Of a stretch of 40,289 nucleotides of DNA, positions 34,209 through 40,289 are shown one piece after another. The stretch is from the IMG/VR virus record IMGVR_UViG_3300050821_006883, positions 1-40,289 of that record. One strand, given 5' to 3'. Source of the stretch: a virus. A program made the translations under genes and the position numbers. The first letter of the stretch is position 1, and every line of letters begins with the position of its first letter. The notes beneath the pieces are model-generated. The model ran no database searches. It saw nothing but the letters and a program-made list of their open reading frames with translations, and was not told where the DNA came from.

Positions 34209-35686
34209 ATCCCTTGGAAGCCAAGGCGATCATTCAGAAGAACGCGGATCTCTGCATTGCGAATTTAAAGTTTCTGTGCGTGCAGTATCTGGATACCAAG
34301 GACTGGTCGCCGGGTGTCCACGACGAACTGACGAGATTTTTGAAGGTGGCCGGCCGGAGGATTCACATAGAACTCCCGAGGGGTCATTTGAAGAGCTGGA
34401 TTGTGACGAAGGGCTGGGCGATTCAGCAGATGCTCAGGAACCCGGATGTGCGGATACTGATAGTGAATGCGACGGAGGATAACGCGGTCAAGTTCATGCG
34501 CACCATTGAGCGGTACCTGGCGGCTGGGGGTTTGATGTCGCAGATGTTCGGGACGTTCGAATCGGCGGTATGGAACCAGAACGAGCTGGTGATCAGGCAG
34601 AGAAGAAAGAATCTGGACGCCCCGACCTTCATGGCCGCCGGTTTGCAGAAGACGCTGACCAGCCAGCACTTCGACGTGATTATTGCCGACGATCTGGTGG
34701 AGCCGGACAACGTACGCACCAAGGAGCAGCGCGACAAGGTCTACGAGTTTTATCTCTCGCTCTTTGATCTGTTAGAGCCCGACGGCAAGATGGTGGTGAT
34801 CGGAACGCGCTACCACCAGGACGACCTCTACGCGAGGATTTTAGAGGAGAATGCGGTCCACAAGAACTGGTCGGTGTTTATCCGTTCCTGCTACAAGCCC
34901 GACGGGTCGGTCATTTTCCCGGAGAAGTTTACGGAGGCGCAATTAAACGATATCAAGAAGAAGAGCTTCTACCATTTCTCGACGCAGTATTTAAACGATC
35001 CGATCGATCCGGAGAACGCCGACTTTAAGGCGGGGCAGATTAAAATCTACGATCCCGCGACTGCGCATCCGGCGAGCTTATATCTGACGATCGATCCGGC
35101 GATCGCGCTTTCGCGCGACGCGGACTACACGGCCTTCGTGGTGGCCGGGATGTTCGCCGACCGGAGAATCCGCGTGGTGGACGCTGTGCACAAAAGGCTG
35201 GTTCCTTCGGAACTGGTGGAAGAGGTCTTTGCTCTCGTCAAGAAATGGAGGCTCCACCGTGTCGGCATCGAAACCTTCGCCTTCCAGAAAACGCTCAAGT
35301 ACGACATCCAGCGCCAGCAACGAGAGCGAGGAATCTTTTTTTCGATTGACGAGCTTGGAAAACGCCACACCGGCCACGGTGAAGCAATTCTTTCTAAAGA
35401 GGCCAGAATTCGCCGGTTGCAGCCTTACTTCGAGCAGGGGCTATTTGAGATCCGATCCGACATGCAGGATCTTAGTGACGAACTGCTGGCTTTTCCCCGA
35501 GGAAAGCACGATGATTTAATCGACGCCCTTTCCTACCAGCTCGATTATCTGGTCCCCAGCATGGGGGTCGGTGTTCGCGAGCCCGAGATGAAAGAAGGGA
35601 CGATGGGTTGGTGGGTCAAGGAACATATGCCGGAGTTCAGGCAGTCGATCTACGACCGGTTTTTCGAGGATTTAAAGGTTCGATGA
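34205..35686 (+). CDS. terL: Large terminase subunit
   Basis: This 493-aa protein is the DNA-packaging motor. The ATPase half has a Walker-A-like 'ELPRGHLKSW' near residues 56-65 and Walker B 'DVIIADDL' near 156-163; 'MVVIGTRYHQDD' near 200 matches the coupling motif. The nuclease half has 'LTIDPAIA' near 293, 'GIETFAFQK' near 355 and 'KHDDLIDALSYQLDYL' near 434-449 with the catalytic acids. Length is normal for the family. It starts in an ATGA overlap and is followed by a small gene and the portal. Confidence 0.9.
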   Translation: MNPLEAKAIIQKNADLCIANLKFLCVQYLDTKDWSPGVHDELTRFLKVAGRRIHIELPRGHLKSWIVTKGWAIQQMLRNPDVRILIVNATEDNAVKFMRTIERYLAAGGLMSQMFGTFESAVWNQNELVIRQRRKNLDAPTFMAAGLQKTLTSQHFDVIIADDLVEPDNVRTKEQRDKVYEFYLSLFDLLEPDGKMVVIGTRYHQDDLYARILEENAVHKNWSVFIRSCYKPDGSVIFPEKFTEAQLNDIKKKSFYHFSTQYLNDPIDPENADFKAGQIKIYDPATAHPASLYLTIDPAIALSRDADYTAFVVAGMFADRRIRVVDAVHKRLVPSELVEEVFALVKKWRLHRVGIETFAFQKTLKYDIQRQQRERGIFFSIDELGKRHTGHGEAILSKEARIRRLQPYFEQGLFEIRSDMQDLSDELLAFPRGKHDDLIDALSYQLDYLVPSMGVGVREPEMKEGTMGWWVKEHMPEFRQSIYDRFFEDLKVR

Positions 35687-35847
35687 CGAAAAAAGAGCGG
35701 ATCGATTATGCGGTGCATCTTTACGAAGAGCGCTACGGGCCCGTCAGGCGCGTGGTGTGTGACAACCTGGAGGATTACCTGACCAAAGGTTTTCACGAAC
35801 CGGGCATCATCGATCGCTGCATGGCTATTTTGCAGGAGATTCAATGA
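35683..35847 (+). CDS. Small late protein (54 aa)
   Basis: It lies between terminase and portal with ATGA overlaps on both sides. The product is helical and charged ('KKERIDYAVHLYEERYG', 'IIDRCMAILQEI'). No family recognised. Confidence 0.6.
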   Translation: MTKKERIDYAVHLYEERYGPVRRVVCDNLEDYLTKGFHEPGIIDRCMAILQEIQ

Positions 35848-37961
35848 AGAAAGAAGACCTGGTCGGCGTCGGGGAAACGCCCAATCCGGATTCCGAAAAG
35901 CTGGAGGTGGAGAGTTGGCTGCGCACGATGACCCACGCGGAAAAGACGGCTGAGGACGCGGGCGCCAAGGCCGGCTGGAAACGCTATATCGAGGAGTACA
36001 AAAACGAGTGGGGATTTTTGCAGGCCAAGACCTCCATTCCCATTATTCCGATCAACCTCATTTACGCCTATACCAAGACCGAGATTGCGCGGTTGTACTT
36101 TAAGGATCCTTGGATTACGGTTAATCCCAAGAGGATGGAAGATATCGGCGCGGCGCAACTGGCCGAGCAGATCGTGAACTATACGTGGTCGGAACTGGCG
36201 CTAAAGCAGGAAATTAAGACGGCGCTCTTAGAAGCCATCCTGGTCGGCCACAGTTACGTGAAGGTGGGCTACGCCGCCGAGTTCGGGACCGTGGAGTCGC
36301 AGCCCAAAGAGCCGCCCAAGAGGGGGCCCGGCCGGCCGAAAAACGAGCCCAAAGCCAGGGAAATCGAGACCTCCGAGTATATCCGTTCGGAGAACGTGTT
36401 CGCCTACCACGTCCCGTACAAAGATATTCTTTTTGATCCGGCGGCGACCTTTCCGGCGACGCACAACGGCCGCTGGATGGCGCATAAGATCGTAAAGCCC
36501 TTGCGGGCGGTCAAAAGGGCCGGCATCTACGCGCATACCGACATGCTGAAAACCTCCTCCAAAGGCGATGACGAGAAGCTCGGCTACGACGTCTCCGGCG
36601 GATCGGCGGGCAAGGAAAACCAGGACGTCAGGAGCGTGACGCTCTACGAGATTTACGATCTGGACTCGATGCGGGTCGTGACGGTGTCGCAGGGATGTCC
36701 CTTCTATTTAAACGAGATCCCGTATCCTGAATACCTGTCGGGGGGCTTCCCCTTTTCGATGCTGGCCTTTAATCCCGTTCCGGGAGAGGTTTATCCCTTA
36801 TCCGACGTGGCCGCGCAGGAGGGTCTGGCCATCGAGATGACCAAGATCGTGGCCATCTGGATCAATCACTTAAAGCGCCACAACCGCCAGATTTTAATTG
36901 AGCCGGACTTGTTTACCGACGCCGAGCTTGACAAATTTAAGGACGGCAACGACGGCGCCATCATCAAGGCCAACGGGCCCATCGCCGACAAGTATTTTAT
37001 TCCGCAGTACCCGGCGGTGGCCAGCGACAGCTACCAGATCTACAACGAGGCGTACAAGCTCTACCAGGTGGTGTCGGGACAAACCCCTGCCGACCAGGGC
37101 GGGCAGGCCAAGGCCCCCACGCGCACTCTGGGGGAACTCCGGCTCCAGATGATGGGCGGGCACGCGAGGGCGGATGAGAAGGTGGACGTGCTGGAGGATT
37201 TTATCGGGGAGATCGCCCGCAAGATTCTGGGAATCATGCAGAAAAAGTACGACCTTCCGAAGATCTCGCGGATCGTGGGAAACAAGTCCGTGCAGCAGAA
37301 GGTCCTCGGCGCTCTTCCCGGCCGCCCTTCGGCGCAGTCGCAAGTCGCTCCCCAGGGGCAAGCCCCCCAAGGCCAGGGGCCCCAGGGGCAATCGCCCCAG
37401 GCTCCTGGCGGCGCCCCCCAGACGCCGCCGGCGCCGAACCCTGTGGCCGATCAATCCTTTGCCTCGGAGTTCGCTTTTTCCTGGAACCGTCAGGATATTC
37501 TGGGCGACATGGACGTGGACGTTGTGGCGGGGTCCACCGTTCCGATGGACAAGGAATCCACCTTGGAGATCATGGAAAAATTAATCCCGATGCTCCCCGC
37601 CGCCGGGGTCACTCCCGGCAGTCCCGCCGCCAAACAGTACGCGCGGGAAATCTTTCGTCTCATCGGCAACCAGTCTCTGGAGGCGATCATGGATCTGGCC
37701 GACCAGTCGCCGCCGCAGATGCCGCCCAAGCTCATGGAAATCCAGGCGAAAGTGAAAGCCAAGGAGCAGGAGACGCAGGTGAAGATTCAGGGCAAGTTGG
37801 CGGAAGAAAAGATCAAGCTCGAATCCATGCACCAGAAATTGGCCGTGGACAAACAGAAAAACCAGATGGACATGCACAAAAACGTGATCAATTCCATTTT
37901 ACAGGGCGTACGCGCCGCGCAAACGCCCGTGGGCGGACAGGAGAACGGCAATGGCTTCTAA
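35844..37961 (+). CDS. Portal protein
   Basis: This 705-aa protein is long, as P22-like portals are. It has an N-terminal helical start ('KTAEDAGAKAGWKRYIEEYK'), a central region with 'IPIIPINLIYAYTKTEIARLYF' at about 65-85, a long wing/stem region, a Gln/Gly/Pro-rich stretch at about 500-535 that is probably disordered, and a C-terminal helical barrel from about 630 with repeated 'KVKAKEQETQVKIQGKLAEE' heptads. It forms the dodecameric DNA gate of the capsid. The order terminase, portal, scaffold, capsid is standard. Confidence 0.8.
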   Translation: MKKEDLVGVGETPNPDSEKLEVESWLRTMTHAEKTAEDAGAKAGWKRYIEEYKNEWGFLQAKTSIPIIPINLIYAYTKTEIARLYFKDPWITVNPKRMEDIGAAQLAEQIVNYTWSELALKQEIKTALLEAILVGHSYVKVGYAAEFGTVESQPKEPPKRGPGRPKNEPKAREIETSEYIRSENVFAYHVPYKDILFDPAATFPATHNGRWMAHKIVKPLRAVKRAGIYAHTDMLKTSSKGDDEKLGYDVSGGSAGKENQDVRSVTLYEIYDLDSMRVVTVSQGCPFYLNEIPYPEYLSGGFPFSMLAFNPVPGEVYPLSDVAAQEGLAIEMTKIVAIWINHLKRHNRQILIEPDLFTDAELDKFKDGNDGAIIKANGPIADKYFIPQYPAVASDSYQIYNEAYKLYQVVSGQTPADQGGQAKAPTRTLGELRLQMMGGHARADEKVDVLEDFIGEIARKILGIMQKKYDLPKISRIVGNKSVQQKVLGALPGRPSAQSQVAPQGQAPQGQGPQGQSPQAPGGAPQTPPAPNPVADQSFASEFAFSWNRQDILGDMDVDVVAGSTVPMDKESTLEIMEKLIPMLPAAGVTPGSPAAKQYAREIFRLIGNQSLEAIMDLADQSPPQMPPKLMEIQAKVKAKEQETQVKIQGKLAEEKIKLESMHQKLAVDKQKNQMDMHKNVINSILQGVRAAQTPVGGQENGNGF

Positions 37962-38208
37962 AGTCGGGAACGTTTTAAGGGTGATCGGGCGCCGGATTCC
38001 GGATGCGGGAGAGGCCATGTACCACGCCGCCGACGGGGTTGTGGATGGCGGGTTTGTGGGTAAAGAAAAGCGCCACCGGATGCGAAAGGCCCTGCATAAG
38101 CAGCGTCTGCGGGCGACGGGGATGACGGACGACATTTTCGGCGCCAAGGAAGTGGGCGGAAGCCAGACCAATAAATACGAAAACGATCTGCCGGAGCCGA
38201 AGAATTGA
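37951..38208 (+). CDS. Small basic late protein (85 aa)
   Basis: The gene overlaps the portal end. The product is Lys/Arg-rich ('VGKEKRHRMRKALHKQRLRA') and may bind DNA or the portal. Its place between portal and scaffold genes suggests a virion or assembly role. No known family. Confidence 0.55.
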   Translation: MASKVGNVLRVIGRRIPDAGEAMYHAADGVVDGGFVGKEKRHRMRKALHKQRLRATGMTDDIFGAKEVGGSQTNKYENDLPEPKN

Positions 38209-38537
38209 TGACCTGCCGCCATTGCCAGAACGTCGCCGCCTATGCGGTGCGGACGATTTATGATGACGGCCGGCTCGTGGATACCTGCGACCAGTGCGGC
38301 GGTTCGGGCTCGATGGCGAACGTGCCGGATGTTTATTTTAAGGGTCCTTACGTGGACGAGCACCTGGGCAGCCAGGATTTTCCGGGTCCTAAGTTCATCG
38401 GAACACGCTCGGAAAAAGCCGCGTGGCTAAAGAGGTGCAATCTCCGGGAAGCGGGAGACCGCGTGCACGGATCGACCAGTTTTGATGCGGCCTACAGCCG
38501 CAAGGCACATGATTCCTTAAGGAGGAATAACCCATGA
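38208..38537 (+). CDS. Zinc-ribbon protein of the portal-scaffold interval
   Basis: This 109-aa protein starts with 'CRHCQNVAAYAVRTIYDDG' and 'VDTCDQCGGSGSM', giving two C-x2-C pairs. It continues with 'DVYFKGPYVDEHL' and 'EKAAWLKRCNLREAGDRVHGS', a pattern I have seen in many phage head genes. No function is established. Start ATG at 38208 (TTG at 38205 possible). Confidence 0.65.
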   Translation: MTCRHCQNVAAYAVRTIYDDGRLVDTCDQCGGSGSMANVPDVYFKGPYVDEHLGSQDFPGPKFIGTRSEKAAWLKRCNLREAGDRVHGSTSFDAAYSRKAHDSLRRNNP

Positions 38538-38713
38538 GTGACGAGATGCTGAATAAGACCAAGCCGTACAACAAGAGTTCGGGAATTCAGGGGATTGGGG
38601 ATACCGTGAAAGCCATGAACGATTACGACATGAATATGTTGAACGACCCCATTGCCTCGCAGAGAACGGAAAAGGGCAAAGGCGAGCCGTCGAAGTACAA
38701 CAAGAACTCGTAG
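38534..38713 (+). CDS. Small late protein (59 aa)
   Basis: TAAGGAGGAATAACCC precedes the ATG, which overlaps the previous stop. The product is Asn/Lys/Asp-rich and likely flexible. Both ends have 'K-x-Y-N-K-x-S' motifs (PYNKSS and KYNKNS), a possible repeat. Function unknown. Confidence 0.5.
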   Translation: MSDEMLNKTKPYNKSSGIQGIGDTVKAMNDYDMNMLNDPIASQRTEKGKGEPSKYNKNS

Positions 38714-38719
38714 GGCGCG

Positions 38720-39058
38720 ATGGACGTTTCAGGAGCCTTAAAGAGTTTCCGGGACGGCGGCTACGGGGGCAAAGACGCTTCGTCCGAGCCCAAAGAGGCC
38801 GCCGGTCCGCGCACGATTACCTTGACGGACGATGAAGCCAAGGAACTAGCGGGGTATTCCGGGGGGGAAGGCGCCGAGCAGGAGTGCCTGGTGACGGGGC
38901 GCCTGTCCGGGTCGGAGTTGACGGTGACCTCGGTCAAAAGTTCCGGCGGCGGCCAGGATGACATGGCCAAAGAAGTAATGGACCGCATGGGCGGGGCGGG
39001 CCGTTTGGGTAGTCCCGCACCCATGATGCAAAACCAGACGATGCCGAGCCCGAGTTAG
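38720..39058 (+). CDS. Hypothetical late protein (112 aa)
   Basis: Seven bases after the previous gene. Residues 15-40 and 75-112 are low-complexity (Gly/Ser/Pro/Met). The middle has beta strands ('ECLVTGRLSGSELTVTSVKS'). It could be a portal-associated or scaffold-related protein. No family recognised. Confidence 0.5.
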   Translation: MDVSGALKSFRDGGYGGKDASSEPKEAAGPRTITLTDDEAKELAGYSGGEGAEQECLVTGRLSGSELTVTSVKSSGGGQDDMAKEVMDRMGGAGRLGSPAPMMQNQTMPSPS

Positions 39059-39066
39059 GGGGAATT

Positions 39067-40005
39067 ATGCCAAATCCAATGGATGCTGCCGTGGCCGAAC
39101 CGGCGCCGGTCGTCGAACCGGCCGCCGGTATTGTCGAGCCTGTTGTTTCGGACCCCTTTAGTTTAGACGAAGGGAAACTGGCGAGCCTTTCGCCCGAGCA
39201 GCGGGCGGCTTTAGATCCCGTTTTTGAGGAATGGAAGGGGAAAGCCAAAGCCGAGATCGAAAAGACCGGCAAGACGGTGGCTGAAAAGTATAAGCCGCAG
39301 GAAGAAAAGGCGAAAGCCTTAGAGCAGCTGGTGGCGGACCCCCGGTTTCAGCAATGGTGGCGGGGAGTCCAGCAGGCGGGAATCGCGCAGAATCCGGCGG
39401 CCATCGGCGCCATTGCCACCGCCCGGCCGCAGGACTTTGCCACCAACGAGGAATGGCAGAACGCGATGGCGGAGGCCTATGCGGGAGATCCCACCAAGAT
39501 GAAGGAACTCCAGGCCCGCATGTATACGATTATGGCCACGCCCATTATCACGCAGCTAAAGCAAGGCCAGGAGGAACTCCGGGCGACCTTGGAGATGAAA
39601 GATTTATTCGAGCGCCATGCCGACGCCAAGGAATTAGACCTCATCGGCAGAGACCCCGCCGACAAGACGGATTCGTCGGAGTCCTTATTGGAATCGTGCC
39701 TGGAATGGGCGGACAAAAACGGCAAGACCTTCGAGGAAGGATACGCAAGAGCCCGCAAGTGGGCGGACGCGTTAAAGGTGGGGGCGCAGAAACAGGCGAT
39801 GGGGCTGGTGCAGGACAAAAAGGCGTCGGTGACCAGCGGTCCGTCCACCAACGTGCCGGGATCGGCGGTGGTGGAAGTGGCGGACGCCGAGGAATTGATG
39901 GACAAAAATATGGAGTATCTGGCTTCGGGGCAAAAGCCGCCGAGGTTTGTGATTAGACGTACAGAACCGGCCACATCGGGTAACCGGTGGTCGAACAGGA
40001 CGTAA
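39067..40005 (+). CDS. Scaffold protein
   Basis: This 312-aa protein is acidic and Ala/Glu/Lys-rich. It starts with a Pro/Ala/Val-rich disordered part, then helices ('KLASLSPEQRAALDPVFEEW', 'KALEQLVADPRFQQWW'), and ends with a basic tail 'RFVIRRTEPATSGNRW', the usual capsid-binding end of a scaffold. It directly precedes the major capsid gene, as in P22-like phages. No protease motif is visible, so scaffold exit may not involve self-cleavage. Confidence 0.75.
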   Translation: MPNPMDAAVAEPAPVVEPAAGIVEPVVSDPFSLDEGKLASLSPEQRAALDPVFEEWKGKAKAEIEKTGKTVAEKYKPQEEKAKALEQLVADPRFQQWWRGVQQAGIAQNPAAIGAIATARPQDFATNEEWQNAMAEAYAGDPTKMKELQARMYTIMATPIITQLKQGQEELRATLEMKDLFERHADAKELDLIGRDPADKTDSSESLLESCLEWADKNGKTFEEGYARARKWADALKVGAQKQAMGLVQDKKASVTSGPSTNVPGSAVVEVADAEELMDKNMEYLASGQKPPRFVIRRTEPATSGNRWSNRT

Positions 40006-40008
40006 GTT

Positions 40009-40018
40009 AGGGGTAAAG
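40009..40018 (+). promoter_or_regulatory. Conserved element AGGGGTAAAG before a start codon
   Basis: The same ten bases occur at 1151-1160 and 6251-6260, each 12-13 nt before a start codon (40032, 1173, 6273) of an apparently abundant virion gene. Each is followed by a purine-rich ribosome-binding site. It may enhance translation. Confidence 0.45.
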
Positions 40019-40031
40019 GAAAGGTGCTACG

Positions 40032-40289
40032 GTGGCGATAGGAGATCAGCTATTTACGTACGGGCCCGCAAATGTGGGCTCGCTCATTGCAACGACACTT
40101 AGTAACTATGGTAGAGAGCTGTCCGATAATATCCACAAGGCGATCCCGCTGTTTGCCTGGTTGAGTGTTAAAAAGAAAATCACCGAAGACGGGGGCGCGA
40201 CGATTGTGCGGCCCATCGTCTACAGTTCCAACTCGACGGCGGCGTTCTATTCGTCGGACGATATCATCGACACGACGATCCAGGACAAC
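40032..40289 (+). CDS. Major capsid protein, N-terminal part (continues at 98 of the window)
   Basis: The gene starts at GTG behind GGAAAGG and the AGGGGTAAAG element. The protein starts 'MAIGDQLFTYGPANVGSLIA' and continues to the 97-bp junction, where it joins 98-802 in frame to give 320 aa in total. Annotation tools that treat the window as linear will report this gene as two fragments. Confidence 0.85.
   Translation, partial: MAIGDQLFTYGPANVGSLIATTLSNYGRELSDNIHKAIPLFAWLSVKKKITEDGGATIVRPIVYSSNSTAAFYSSDDIIDTTIQDN
40193..40289. repeat. Right copy of the 97-bp terminal redundancy
   Basis: Identical to 1-97. Removing one copy leaves a circle of 40,192 bp in which the capsid gene is intact. 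Confidence 0.95.

Noticed and set aside
36894-37454. 186-codon minus-strand frame over the portal gene
   Set aside because: Leu/Arg/Gly-rich shadow of the portal coding strand with no start signal.
1-40289. CRISPR array or insertion sequence
   Set aside because: No regularly spaced repeat of 25-40 bp with unique spacers and no transposase with flanking inverted repeats is visible. The only mobile-type genes are HNH endonucleases and the phage integrase.

Overview
The window is one complete, circularly closed bacteriophage genome with GC-rich, tightly packed genes. The first 97 bases are repeated exactly as the last 97 bases (1-97 = 40193-40289), so the non-redundant molecule is 40,192 bp. 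The major capsid gene runs across the junction. The gene set is that of a short-tailed, P22/T7-like virion: small and large terminase, a portal of about 700 aa, scaffold, HK97-fold capsid, gp4-like head-tail connector, gp10-like tail hub and several ejection-type proteins, with no tape measure or tail tube. A tyrosine integrase, an AlpA-type excisionase, a tRNA-derived attP and a promoter switch mark it as temperate. The host is bacterial. A fibre-like gene resembles proteins I associate with uncultured Elusimicrobia/Omnitrophica-like lineages, but that is only an impression.

Layout. (1) The late operon (+) starts at a promoter at about 33090, covers terminase, portal, scaffold and capsid, crosses the junction and runs to about 19035. 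It includes three glycosyltransferases (one fused to a methyltransferase), tail and ejection proteins, a PurD-like ATP-grasp enzyme, two cysteine hydrolases and small membrane proteins that probably serve lysis. An antisense HNH gene sits at 17299-17745. (2) The early operon (-), 21872 down to 18980, is a chain of overlapping genes: excisionase, small membrane and Cys-rich proteins, RecT-like annealase, ssDNA-binding protein, PD-(D/E)XK exonuclease and RusA resolvase. (3) The control region at 21880-22010 has two face-to-face promoters with a perfect inverted repeat between them. It is followed (+) by two ribbon-helix-helix regulators and the integrase, then an attP made of the 5' half of a tRNA-Thr gene. 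(4) An accessory region (+), 23726-30180, holds about two dozen tiny genes, mostly linked by ATGA/GTGA overlaps and mostly membrane or zinc-finger peptides, an odd tRNA-Tyr, and a Dcm-type cytosine methyltransferase whose DNA encodes a second recognisable phage protein in another frame. (5) A second accessory operon (-) runs from 32511 to 30192. (6) A 560-bp divergent control region lies between 32560 and 33124, and a probable packaging site lies over and after the small terminase gene.

No DNA polymerase, helicase, primase or replication initiator is recognisable, so replication is probably done by the host with phage recombination functions. The most notable signals are the overprinted Dcm locus, a palindrome (ACCCAAAATGGGT and relatives) shared between the immunity region and other promoters, probable leaderless start sites, and CGACGGTAAA repeats around the terminase gene. 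All assignments come from reading the sequence; no database search was run.
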